Positions 48,065 to 57,220 of a stretch of 64,000 nt of DNA are shown piece after piece. The DNA lies in assembly GCF_023824315.1 (NCBI RefSeq), contig NZ_CP098732.1:558001-622000 (forward strand), in the 5' to 3' direction. Position 1 is the stretch's first letter. The number at the start of each line of letters is the position of its first letter. The stretch is from Acinetobacter tibetensis (lineage in GTDB: Bacteria; Pseudomonadota; Gammaproteobacteria; Pseudomonadales; Moraxellaceae). The notes under the pieces are model-generated. The model saw only the letters and a program-made list of their open reading frames with translations. It was not told the origin of the DNA and searched no databases. Position numbers and translations under genes: made by a program.

Positions 48065-48895
48065 ATGAGTGCAGTTTTAAATTGTAATATTAGTTTTATC
48101 GGTGGCGGCAATATGGCGCAAGCCCTCATTGGCGGCTTAATTGCGCGAGGCATGCCCACTACTCGTATTACAGTTGCTGATCCCTTTGAAAATGTACGTC
48201 AACTTTTGCAAGAAAAAGATGTGCATGTGACGGATGATAATATTGCTGCTATTCAACATGCAGATATTGTTGTATTGGCAGTCAAGCCTCAGGTGCTGAC
48301 CAATGTACTTAAACAATTACATGGTTTACTTGATGGTAAGTTGATTATTTCAATTGTTGCAGGCGCAGAAATTGAAACGATGGCAACTTTATCAGGTACA
48401 GACCGTATTGTTCGAGTGATGCCAAATACGCCAGCATTGGTACAAACTGGGGCACATGGTTTATATGCGACGGATGTTGTCGATGCCAAAGACCGAGAGT
48501 TGGCCAGTCAAGTTTTGGCCGCAACGGGATTAACCATCTGGGTCAATTCTGAAGCACAAATTGATGCGGTGACCGCAGTTTCAGGTTCGGGGCCTGCGTA
48601 TTTCTTCTATATGATGGAAAGCATGATTCGTGCTGGTAAAAACATGGGGCTAGATGAAAAAGTTGCCACTGCATTAACTTTACAAACCGCTTTAGGCGCT
48701 GCACAAATGGCAATTACCAGTGCAAACTCACCAGCAGAGTTACGTAAAAATGTGACTTCTCCGAATGGTACAACTCAAGCTGCTTTAGAAGTGTTTGATC
48801 GTGCTCAAATTTCACAAAATATTCAATCAGCCTTGGCTGCTGCAAAAAAACGTAGCCAAGAATTGGCTCAAGAATTAAGTGAAAATAGTAAATAA
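48065..48895 (+). CDS. proC: Pyrroline-5-carboxylate reductase
   Basis: 276 residues. Final step of proline synthesis, NAD(P)H-dependent. Seen: ISFIGGGNMAQALIGGLIAR (nucleotide loop, about 9-28), VVLAVKPQVL, RVMPNTPALVQTGAHGLYA, and the signature VTAVSGSGPAYFFYMMESMI with SPNGTTQAALEVF. Complete. It lies 24 bp after tilS and 26 bp before the YggT gene; proC-yggT adjacency is widespread in gammaproteobacteria. Confidence 0.95.
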   Translation: MSAVLNCNISFIGGGNMAQALIGGLIARGMPTTRITVADPFENVRQLLQEKDVHVTDDNIAAIQHADIVVLAVKPQVLTNVLKQLHGLLDGKLIISIVAGAEIETMATLSGTDRIVRVMPNTPALVQTGAHGLYATDVVDAKDRELASQVLAATGLTIWVNSEAQIDAVTAVSGSGPAYFFYMMESMIRAGKNMGLDEKVATALTLQTALGAAQMAITSANSPAELRKNVTSPNGTTQAALEVFDRAQISQNIQSALAAAKKRSQELAQELSENSK

Positions 48896-48921
48896 TTGAT
48901 TTTAATTAGGAAAATTTAAAT

Positions 48922-49491
48922 ATGGGTGCAAACTCTGCGCTAATTTTTGGCATTATTATTAACGTAGCGATTTTGCTCGTATTCTTCCGCTTTTTAATGC
49001 AATTGGCTGCGGTTAGTCCGTACAATCCTGTGGTGCTGTCTACGGTCAAAGCCACTAAGATTGTGGATATTTTCAGTCGTATTTTCCCGACACTGGGTAA
49101 AGGGCGAGTGAACTCTGCCGCTTTGGCATTGGTCGTGGTACTTTATTTGCTCAAAATATTTGGCATTATGTATTTATCGGGGGCAATGCCGAACAGTCCA
49201 ATTCATTTGGTGATTCTGACTTTTGTGACCATGATTCAGGACTTGATTCGTTTCTGTCGTTACCTGATTTTTGCAACGATTATTTTAAGTTGGGTGGTGA
49301 TGTTTACCCAGTCACGTTCACCTTATATTGAAGTGATTCAAGAGTTGGCTGAGCCTTTATTGGCACCATTCCGTCGTTTGTTACCGAATATGGGCATGAT
49401 TGATTTATCACCCATTGTGGCTTTCTTGGCTTTATATATCGCTGAGATTATTATGAATGAAGTCGCAATTGCACTGTTGACTGGCTTATAA
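48922..49491 (+). CDS. YggT-family membrane protein
   Basis: 189 residues with two YggT repeats, each a pair of membrane helices: FRFLMQLAAVSPYNPVVLST with the NP motif (about 22-40), and FATIILSWVVMFTQSRSPYI followed by PLLAPFRRLLPNMGMIDLSP in the C-terminal half. Inner-membrane protein of unclear function, linked in some bacteria to osmotic or potassium response and cell shape. An AGGAAA site precedes the ATG; a strong bidirectional terminator follows. Confidence 0.9.
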   Translation: MGANSALIFGIIINVAILLVFFRFLMQLAAVSPYNPVVLSTVKATKIVDIFSRIFPTLGKGRVNSAALALVVVLYLLKIFGIMYLSGAMPNSPIHLVILTFVTMIQDLIRFCRYLIFATIILSWVVMFTQSRSPYIEVIQELAEPLLAPFRRLLPNMGMIDLSPIVAFLALYIAEIIMNEVAIALLTGL

Positions 49492-49510
49492 AATTCACTG
49501 TATAAAGCAA

Positions 49511-49540
49511 AAAAAAGGACTCAAATTTGAGTCCTTTTTT
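49511..49540. terminator. Bidirectional terminator between yggT and polA
   Basis: Nearly perfect 30-bp palindrome, AAAAAAGGACTCAAA / TTTGAGTCCTTTTTT, in the gap between two convergent genes. Confidence 0.92.
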
Positions 49541-49563
49541 ATTGTTTTTCGACTGTTCACACT

Positions 49564-52326
49564 TTAGTGTGCTTCATCCCAGTTCTGACCTTTACCGACT
49601 TCAACCAGTAGCGGAACAGAAATTTCCAGTACCGATTGCATTACTTTAGCCAGTTTTGGTGCCAATTCATCTGCAATTTCGGCATCCACTTCAAAGACCA
49701 ATTCATCGTGTACTTGTAAGAGCATTTTGGCTTGATCTTTCGGTAGAATTTTATCCACTTCAATCATTGCGATTTTAATAATGTCCGCAGCACTGCCTTG
49801 CAGTGGGGCATTAATTGCCGCGCGTTCAGCTGCTTTACGGATCATCATGTTGCGCGCATCAATCTCTGGCGTATATAAACGACGGCCTAAAATGGTTTCG
49901 ACAAAGCCTTGTTCCAAAGCAACTTGACGTGTGCGTTGCATGTACTCGTAAATGCCTGGATAGCGATGGAAATATTGTTTGATATAGTTCTGTGATTCTT
50001 CACGGCTAAAGCCCAATTGACGAGTCAAGCCAAATTCCGACATACCATATAACAGACCAAAGTTGACGGCTTTAGCTTGACGACGCTGATCGTTAGTCAC
50101 CTGATCTAATGGAATGTTCAATACTTCCGAAGCTGTGCGGCGATGTACGTCTTGACCATGACGGAAGGCATCTAACAGGGCATCATCCTGAGAGAAATGT
50201 GCCATTAAACGCAGTTCAATTTGTGAATAGTCGGCTGCCAGTAACACTCGACCTTCAGGCGCAATAAATGCCTTACGAATCTGACGCCCAATTTCTTCAC
50301 GGACAGGAATATTCTGTAAATTTGGATCGGTCGAAGATAAACGTCCTGTCGCAGTCAACGCTTGGTGATAACTGGTATGTACGCGGTGGGTATCATTGTT
50401 GGCTTGTTTCAATAAACCATCGGTATAGGTGCTTTTAAGTTTAGATAAGCCGCGATAATCCAAAATCAGAGCACTAATGGGATGGTCTAATTTTTCTAAA
50501 ATACTTTCGCTGGTGCTGTATTGTCCTGTGGCAGTTTTTTTGCCGCCTTTTAACCCCAGTTTATCAAACAGGATTTCACCGACTTGTTTCGGAGAGCTGA
50601 CATTAAATGGTTGACCTGCCAATTCGGTAATCTGATTTTCCAAATCTTGCATGGTTTTGGAAAAATCTTCACCCAATTGATCTAAAAATTGAAGATCAAG
50701 CTGAATACCATTTTCTTCCATTGACGTTAATACACGTGCTACAGGTACTTCAATATTATGCAAAATATTGATTAGTTCTGGATGTACTTTAAGTTTTTTA
50801 TCCAGCACCTCATACAGACGGAAGGTGACATGGGCATCTTCGGCTGCATAGTGTGCGGCAGTCTCAATTTCAATTTGATTGAAGGTCTTTTGTTTCGCCC
50901 CTTTACCTGCGACTTCTTCATAGGTGGTGGTAAGGTGGCTTAAATACAGGCGAGCCACATCATCCATTCCATGACGAGTAGCGACAGAATTCAGCACATA
51001 CGATGCCAGCATGGTGTCAAAATACCAACCTTGCAGTTCAATCCCATGATTGGCAAAAATATGTGCATCATATTTCAGGTGATGACCAATTTTTTTAATC
51101 TCAGGATTTTCTAAAATTGGTTTAATTTGTGCAAGCACGCTTTCACGCTCTAATTGTTCAGGTGCACCTTCATAATCATGCGCGAGAGGGATGTAGTAAG
51201 CATCTTGTGCATCAAAAGCAATAGAAAAGCCCACCATTTCAGCAATACGATAATCCAGACTGGTGGTTTCAGTATCAATTGCGAACTTGCTCGCACTTTG
51301 CATACGTTGTAATAATTTTGCCCAAACCTCTGCGGACAACACCGTATGATAGTTGGCTTGCCCGAGTTGATCATCAACACTGGTTAAAGTCGCTTGATCT
51401 TCAGTTTCAATTGGAGCTGCTACAGGAGCCTGCTGAAGGCTGGCATTACTTTGTTTGTTGTTCGTATGGTTTGGATTGTTGGGGTGATCCAAGGATTGTA
51501 ATTGATTACGGAATTCTAGTTCGGTGTATAGACGACGTAATTCATTCACATTTGGGTCTTGGATGGCTAGATCTTCGTAGCAAACGCTAATTTCTAAATC
51601 ACAGACAATACTGGCCAGTTGATGGTCGATCGCGATGCCTTCAACATTGTCTTTAATGTTTTGACCAACTTTGCCTTTAATCTGGTCGACATTTTCTAAA
51701 ATACCACCAATTGAACCATATTCGGTCAGCAGTTTGGCTGCGGTTTTAGCACCGACTCCTGGTACGCCCATAATGCCGTCAGATGCATCGCCCATTAAAG
51801 TCAGATAGTCGATTATTTGGTTTGGCCAGACCCCAAACTTTTCAAAAACGCCATTGATGTCCATAGGCTTTTCTTTAAAGCTGTCTTCAAGCGTGACTTT
51901 TTCGGTGACCAGTTGCGCCATGTCTTTATCGCCAGTCGAAATCAGGACTTGCTGTCCTTTGGCTTCAGCGCGTTTGGCTAATGTCCCGATAATATCGTCA
52001 GCCTCTGCACCAGGCAGCATATGCACTGGAATACCCAAAGCACGGATTAAGGCGTGTAAATATGGAATTTGTTGTGCCAATTCCTCTGGCATGCTTGGTC
52101 GATCACCTTTATAAATGGGTGAAAGTTCATGGCGGAAAGTCGGTTCTGGGGTATCAAAAATGACTGCCATGTGCGTCGGTTGAGTACGACGCATCAGTTT
52201 CTGAATTGCAGAAATTGCGCCACGTACAGCATTGGTGTGCAACCCCGTAGAAGTTGTCAGAGGTGGGACCGCATGGAAAGCGCGAAATAAAAAATATGAC
52301 CCATCGACCAATACAAATGGTGACAT
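49564..52326 (-). CDS. polA: DNA polymerase I
   Basis: 920 residues with all three activities. The 5'-3' exonuclease domain (1-290) shows FVLVDGSYFLFRAFHAVPPL and GVGAKTAAKLL. The 3'-5' exonuclease (about 330-515) keeps its acidic residues: FAIDTETTSLDYR, GHHLKYDAHIFANHG and YAAEDAHVTFRLYE, so proofreading should be active. The polymerase motifs are LLAADYSQIELRLMAHFSQD (A), RRQAKAVNFGLLYGMSEFG (B) and MLLQVHDELVFEVD (C). It replaces RNA primers and fills repair gaps. Convergent with yggT and divergent from the DUF2339 gene. Confidence 0.97.
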   Translation of the reverse strand: MSPFVLVDGSYFLFRAFHAVPPLTTSTGLHTNAVRGAISAIQKLMRRTQPTHMAVIFDTPEPTFRHELSPIYKGDRPSMPEELAQQIPYLHALIRALGIPVHMLPGAEADDIIGTLAKRAEAKGQQVLISTGDKDMAQLVTEKVTLEDSFKEKPMDINGVFEKFGVWPNQIIDYLTLMGDASDGIMGVPGVGAKTAAKLLTEYGSIGGILENVDQIKGKVGQNIKDNVEGIAIDHQLASIVCDLEISVCYEDLAIQDPNVNELRRLYTELEFRNQLQSLDHPNNPNHTNNKQSNASLQQAPVAAPIETEDQATLTSVDDQLGQANYHTVLSAEVWAKLLQRMQSASKFAIDTETTSLDYRIAEMVGFSIAFDAQDAYYIPLAHDYEGAPEQLERESVLAQIKPILENPEIKKIGHHLKYDAHIFANHGIELQGWYFDTMLASYVLNSVATRHGMDDVARLYLSHLTTTYEEVAGKGAKQKTFNQIEIETAAHYAAEDAHVTFRLYEVLDKKLKVHPELINILHNIEVPVARVLTSMEENGIQLDLQFLDQLGEDFSKTMQDLENQITELAGQPFNVSSPKQVGEILFDKLGLKGGKKTATGQYSTSESILEKLDHPISALILDYRGLSKLKSTYTDGLLKQANNDTHRVHTSYHQALTATGRLSSTDPNLQNIPVREEIGRQIRKAFIAPEGRVLLAADYSQIELRLMAHFSQDDALLDAFRHGQDVHRRTASEVLNIPLDQVTNDQRRQAKAVNFGLLYGMSEFGLTRQLGFSREESQNYIKQYFHRYPGIYEYMQRTRQVALEQGFVETILGRRLYTPEIDARNMMIRKAAERAAINAPLQGSAADIIKIAMIEVDKILPKDQAKMLLQVHDELVFEVDAEIADELAPKLAKVMQSVLEISVPLLVEVGKGQNWDEAH

Positions 52327-52516
52327 TCTACAAATCCTGATTATGAACTAGGGCTTATATTACGTGAAAAAGGCAAAGCTGTCTTATGTGTAATGTCACT
52401 ATGCGCTAAGTAACATTATAGTGATTCGCTTCAAGTGTATAAATTTGCAGTATTTTGTATGCGAAACTGCTTGCATGAATGGTGATCAAGTAAGATAAAC
52501 AGATTGAAGCTGTGTA

Positions 52517-55366
52517 ATGCATAAACCCATGTATAAAAAAGACAAACAGGGAATGGTTCTACTCTTAATCGCATTAACCGTATTGTTAGTAATTGCGATA
52601 GTGATGCAATGGCAATCGACAGTAGTCGCTGCTGCCCTTGGGTTAACCGTCGTGATGGTGCAGTCAATCTCGAATATCCATCAGCGTTTAGTGCAATTAG
52701 AACACATATCATCACAACCCTTTATTCAAGCAGCAGGAATTGGGACACAAAAGATTCTGATTTATGGGGCTGCCTTGGTGGCATTGTGGGCCTATGCCAA
52801 TACATGGATGTGGATGGTCGGTGGGGCATTGCTGGTTTTACTGCTGTGTTTGATTCAATTGATCAGTGCATTTCAGCGGCGATTGGCTCTATTAGAGCAA
52901 CCGCAGCAACAACCTTCGGGGTTTATCACTAGAACTTCCACATTACCGATGTCAGAGCAGCCGCTTCCTCCTGCAATGCCAATGTCGGGACAGTTGACGA
53001 TGACGCAACAACAGGATGCAACTGTTCAACAACCGCAGCAAACCTCAGTTGACTTAAATACAGCGTCATCAGGGTCTTCACCCGCATGGTGGCAACCTGC
53101 TGTGGATTGGATGCAGCATGGCAATCCAATTTTAAGAGTTGCCGTTGCTCTACTTATGGTCGGTGTCGTGTTGTTGCTGCGTTTTGCCAGTGAACATTGG
53201 CAATTAAGTTTAGCGGTGAAACTGGGATTTATTGCGCTTGCAGGTGGAGCGACCACATTCGCGGGTTATTTGCTGCAACGTAAAAATGCATTGTTTGCCA
53301 TCGCCCTTCAGGGCTTAGGTTTAGCAGTCATCTTTCTTACGCTGATTTTTGCTCATCATTTTGAAGTGCTGCAAAGTCTAATGACTGCCAGCGTTTTATT
53401 TGTGATTTTGTTGGGTATTACCGTGGTGCTGAGTCTGAAGCAGCAAGCACTGTATCTGGCTATTCTTGCTTTGAGTATGGCGTATCTAGCACCTTTACTC
53501 ATTCCGCACACTCATCCCGATGTGGTGTTCTTATTTGGCTATTATTTTGTGATTAATTTGGCTGTGGTCGTGGTCAATTATTTGCAGCCATGGAAAATAC
53601 TGCACCAGATCGCTTTTTTTGCCACGATGTTTATTGGCGGATCAGTGATTGGGATTTACGCGGAAAATTCGCAACTGAATACTCTCGATATCATTTTATG
53701 GTTGCATATTGCACTATTTATTTGGCTCAGTATCCGTTATAGCCAGTTGATGGTGGCAGAGCAACAGCAACAACGAGAATCAGAAACCCTCTCAAATAAG
53801 AAAAAGCTTCAACCGATTTTAGATGTGGGACTCATTTTTAGTGTCCCTGTACTGGGGTTTTCATTACATGCTTTTTTAATGCATGACTCTACTGTAGCGT
53901 TGACTTGGGGAGCTGCTGCATTGGCAGTAATTTATGGGCTATTGAATTTTTGGATTAAGCGTCAGCATCCGCAATTGTCTATCTTAGCCAAAAGCTTTTT
54001 TATTCTGGCTGTTGTATTTACTGCTTTGATCTTTCCGTTGGCAAAAGGGGCGCACTGGACCTCTACAGGTTGGGTGATTCAAGGTACTGCTTTAATTGTT
54101 TGGGGCATTACTGAACGCTATCGTTTAAGTCGGTATGTGGGTGTCGGATTGGTTCTGCTCAGTACTATCGCACTGATGTACCAGATTTGGTCGAATGATG
54201 ATTTTCCTATTTTAACCACGGTCATTTATGCCATTGCGCAATTTATTTCGGCATTTTATTTATTACATTATCAGGACGTAGAAGAATATTTCAGCGCCCG
54301 TATCTTGAGTGGTATTTTCCTTGTTTCAGGCATGTATGCAGGCGCTATCGCAGGTGTAGAGCTGATGCACTGGCAGCCGTGGGCATTTAGTTGCTCAATA
54401 GCCATCGCTACGGTTTTACTGGCATGTTTTAGCGTAGTCGTCCAGTTTAAATCCAAATTGGAGTGGCAAAGTTTGCAACTCACTTTGCTGGGGAGTTTAT
54501 TGCTGTTGCTTTATGGTCTGAGTGTATTTGAAGACGTGTTTACAACGCAGCGCTGGACCAGTCAAACCGTGCAGTTCAGTTTTGCCATCAGCGCAGTAGT
54601 GTTAAGTTTGATGTTGATATTCATGCAGCGTTTATCAGTACGCATTGCGAATCAACTGTGGGCTGCAATACTTTGCCTTGCACTTGCCAGTGCTGGTTTA
54701 GCGCTTTTCCCACAGATGCCAATTGCAACCTTAGGTGTTGTACCTCTCTTATATGCATTCTATGAGTTTTTCAAACTTAAACGTGATTTTGTTAATCAGA
54801 CATCTGTATGGGGGCTTGGACTATTGTGGTTGCTGGTTTTAAATTTAGATTCATATTCTGCTCTCCATTACTATGCGGCGCCCTTATTGAATCTGACTGA
54901 CGTATTGTCTTTGCTTATGTTTACAGGCTTATTGTGGATTATCTATCGACATGATTTTGAGGAGCAGTCCTCGCTAGAATGGAGCGTTAAAATTACCACC
55001 ATTTTGATTGGGCTGTTGGTGTTTAGTAGTATTGTGGTTCGAGCCATGCATCATTATCTGGCAACGCCGTTATGGGGCAGTGCCATTTGGCATGATGGTT
55101 CGGTGCAGCTTAGTTTGACTTTGTTGTGGGTGATTTTAGCTTTTGTGTTAATGACTTTTTCAAGCCAGCGTCATATTCGTCAAATTTGGTTTGTTGGAGC
55201 AGCATTGCTTGCGATTGTGGTATTTAAATTATTGTTATTGGATCTATCACAAAGCGGTACGTTAACACGGGTAATTTCCTTTATTGGCTCAGGTGCGGTG
55301 ATGTTGGTGATTGCCTATATTGCCCCATTACCGCCCAGTCTGGTCGAACAAAAAAAAGAGCGATAA
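52517..55366 (+). CDS. Large DUF2339 membrane protein
   Basis: 949 residues with about 25 hydrophobic helices. After two N-terminal helices (18-40, 75-115) comes a Gln/Pro/Ser linker (about 130-195), then SPAWWQPAVDWMQHGNPILR and VAVALLMVGVVLLLRFASEH, which open the DUF2339 repeat region that runs to the end. The family is a very long inner-membrane protein of unknown function in Acinetobacter, Pseudomonas and others. Start is uncertain: MHKPMYKK (52517) and the second Met at 52529 both lack a clear ribosome site. It ends 1 bp from the convergent mscS stop. Confidence 0.85.
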   Translation: MHKPMYKKDKQGMVLLLIALTVLLVIAIVMQWQSTVVAAALGLTVVMVQSISNIHQRLVQLEHISSQPFIQAAGIGTQKILIYGAALVALWAYANTWMWMVGGALLVLLLCLIQLISAFQRRLALLEQPQQQPSGFITRTSTLPMSEQPLPPAMPMSGQLTMTQQQDATVQQPQQTSVDLNTASSGSSPAWWQPAVDWMQHGNPILRVAVALLMVGVVLLLRFASEHWQLSLAVKLGFIALAGGATTFAGYLLQRKNALFAIALQGLGLAVIFLTLIFAHHFEVLQSLMTASVLFVILLGITVVLSLKQQALYLAILALSMAYLAPLLIPHTHPDVVFLFGYYFVINLAVVVVNYLQPWKILHQIAFFATMFIGGSVIGIYAENSQLNTLDIILWLHIALFIWLSIRYSQLMVAEQQQQRESETLSNKKKLQPILDVGLIFSVPVLGFSLHAFLMHDSTVALTWGAAALAVIYGLLNFWIKRQHPQLSILAKSFFILAVVFTALIFPLAKGAHWTSTGWVIQGTALIVWGITERYRLSRYVGVGLVLLSTIALMYQIWSNDDFPILTTVIYAIAQFISAFYLLHYQDVEEYFSARILSGIFLVSGMYAGAIAGVELMHWQPWAFSCSIAIATVLLACFSVVVQFKSKLEWQSLQLTLLGSLLLLLYGLSVFEDVFTTQRWTSQTVQFSFAISAVVLSLMLIFMQRLSVRIANQLWAAILCLALASAGLALFPQMPIATLGVVPLLYAFYEFFKLKRDFVNQTSVWGLGLLWLLVLNLDSYSALHYYAAPLLNLTDVLSLLMFTGLLWIIYRHDFEEQSSLEWSVKITTILIGLLVFSSIVVRAMHHYLATPLWGSAIWHDGSVQLSLTLLWVILAFVLMTFSSQRHIRQIWFVGAALLAIVVFKLLLLDLSQSGTLTRVISFIGSGAVMLVIAYIAPLPPSLVEQKKER

Positions 55367-55379
55367 TTTATCGCTCTTT
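55355..55379. terminator. Palindrome holding both convergent stop codons
   Basis: AAAGAGCGATAA and TTATCGCTCTTT form a 12-bp inverted repeat around one T. The TAA of the DUF2339 gene (55364-55366) and of mscS (55368-55370, minus) are its centre, and an A7 run precedes it, so it can terminate both transcripts. Confidence 0.8.
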
Positions 55380-56285
55380 GGGTCCTCTTTTGAGTTCTTT
55401 CTCATAGGCATACTGGTCAATCTCATCACGAGTTTTGGGGCGAGGGCGGTCAATAATCCCCATTTTAGGGACTGGAATTTCAATATGATTTTTTAAGAAA
55501 CCATTACGCACATGCTCTTGAAGTTCATCCCGTGCTTTTAGAAAAATTTCTTGTCGGCACCAAACAGCAAACAGAATTTCGATGGTTGATTCACGAAAGG
55601 CGGTTACTGTGACCTCAGGTTTAGGATCATCCAAGACCAAGGGATAGTTGGCAGCAACATCTAACAGTACTTCACGGACTTTAATGATGTCTTCCTGAAA
55701 GTTAATAGCGAGGGTAATTGGAATCCGCCGAATGGAGAATTTGGATAAATTTAGGACGGGAGCGCGAATCAATTGTTCGTTGGGCAGACGTACATAAATA
55801 TTATCTAAAGTCAGTAATTTTACCGAGAGTAGATCAATAGAAATGACTTCTCCTTCAATGGTATGTCCACGAATCAAGGTAATTTGAATGGTATCTCCCA
55901 CTTCAAAGGAACCTTCACCAATCAGGAATAGACCGCTAATTAAGTTACTGGCAGATGTTTGTGAGGCGAAACCAAGCGCGACGGTAAAAATACCTGCAGC
56001 GCCAATAAAGACACTGAGCTTAAAGCCTGCTTCTTTTAGACTTGCCATGATAAACAGGATGAAAATAAAATAAAAAATACCGCGACGCCAAACCATACTT
56101 TGATGAGCGTTAAAATTCTGTCCAACCGTTCGTATAAAGGTATTGGAAATCAGGCGCGCGAAGATGAAACCAATCAGACACAGTACCAGCGCGACTAAAA
56201 TCTCACTGATTCTTTCGAAGTTAATATTGGTAAAAATTTCCTTCAAGCTGACAGCAACATCTTTAGGAATATTGGTCTCTGGCAT
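55368..56285 (-). CDS. MscS-family mechanosensitive channel
   Basis: 305 residues. Three membrane helices: ISEILVALVLCLIGFIFARL (about 26-45), a second at 70-85, and the pore helix with FIGAAGIFTVALGFASQTSA SNL split by glycine/alanine as in MscS TM3 (about 94-118). The beta domain begins at GLFLIGEGSFEVGDTIQI and continues through IDLLSVKLLTLDNIYVRLPN, with a C-terminal alpha/beta domain and a charged tail. It lets solutes out under osmotic downshock. It starts 9 bp after the unknown gene at 56295-57119, so the two form an operon. Confidence 0.9.
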   Translation of the reverse strand: MPETNIPKDVAVSLKEIFTNINFERISEILVALVLCLIGFIFARLISNTFIRTVGQNFNAHQSMVWRRGIFYFIFILFIMASLKEAGFKLSVFIGAAGIFTVALGFASQTSASNLISGLFLIGEGSFEVGDTIQITLIRGHTIEGEVISIDLLSVKLLTLDNIYVRLPNEQLIRAPVLNLSKFSIRRIPITLAINFQEDIIKVREVLLDVAANYPLVLDDPKPEVTVTAFRESTIEILFAVWCRQEIFLKARDELQEHVRNGFLKNHIEIPVPKMGIIDRPRPKTRDEIDQYAYEKELKRGPKER

Positions 56286-56294
56286 ATCAGTATC

Positions 56295-57119
56295 CTAAAA
56301 AAATGAGTCAAACATATTGAACAAGGCACCGCCTGGTGAGCGTGGTGCATGTACATAAGTGACTTCACCCGCCAAAGGTGGAGTGCGGTTTTCAATTTTA
56401 ATGCGCGGTGGTCGGGTTAAATCTTCGTGAATGACTTTAATTTGTGACGTCCATAAACGATTGGTACTTTCACTGTAAAAAAGAGGTAGTGCCGAAACAG
56501 GGATATTCATTCGATCAAAGCGAAGTTGTTGACCACTGGTGTTGTGGAACTCAATCGGTGTGACTGCCCGAAATGGACTTGGTTTAAGTAAACTTAACTC
56601 CGTACGCCCATCCACTGCGGTGGCATAGCAGATCTCACCTGTACGGTGGTCGGGACCGAACCACGTATCTTTGGGTTGCATCATCGGAAGGTCAAATAAC
56701 GGTTCACGTTGGCTTTCGACAAAACCAGCAATCCAGAGTGGCGTACTAATGTAGAGGGTTCCGCGTTGCCCAGCAGGAATATAAATGGGATCGACAGGTT
56801 TAATCACCACAGATCGATCTGCCAAGCGTGGCATCAAATGAAATGTTTCGTGCGTTTGACGAAACATATAACGCTCAATTTTTATGGGTTGCGGAAAGGC
56901 AAATTCAGGATCTTTGATGATATTCCATTGGCGCTCAGAATCTTTTTGATATTGTGGGCGATGATATTCTAGGCGCCATTCATTGATACTTCGCGCCAGA
57001 CGAAACAATAAAGAGCCAAACTGCCATGTTTTAGCTTGATTTAATTCGAATTTTTGTTCGCCCCACCATTTGAGTGAGGGGTGTGCAGCTTGATGATGCT
57101 CGAAATCAGATGATGCCAA
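56295..57119 (-). CDS. Unknown cytoplasmic protein paired with MscS
   Basis: 274 residues from a TTG start (57119) with AGAGGA 11 bp upstream; no in-frame ATG precedes the conserved-looking part. No signal peptide or membrane helix. Blocks worth noting: WQFGSLLFRLARSINEWRLE (about 31-50), FRQTHETFHLMPRLADRSVV, DPIYIPAGQRGTLYISTPLW, TWFGPDHRTGEICYATAVDG and a proline-rich beta end. It may belong to the DUF432-type proteins found beside MscS channels, a guess from context. A role in setting channel activity is inference. Confidence 0.7.
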   Translation of the reverse strand: MASSDFEHHQAAHPSLKWWGEQKFELNQAKTWQFGSLLFRLARSINEWRLEYHRPQYQKDSERQWNIIKDPEFAFPQPIKIERYMFRQTHETFHLMPRLADRSVVIKPVDPIYIPAGQRGTLYISTPLWIAGFVESQREPLFDLPMMQPKDTWFGPDHRTGEICYATAVDGRTELSLLKPSPFRAVTPIEFHNTSGQQLRFDRMNIPVSALPLFYSESTNRLWTSQIKVIHEDLTRPPRIKIENRTPPLAGEVTYVHAPRSPGGALFNMFDSFF

Positions 57120-57220
57120 AATAAAAAAGTCCTCTAGTCAGTTCAGTCAAAAACAGACTTCACGCTGTCATAAGCTTAGAGTACACTCAAAAGCCTCTTT
57201 TTCATCATTATAATTTTGTG

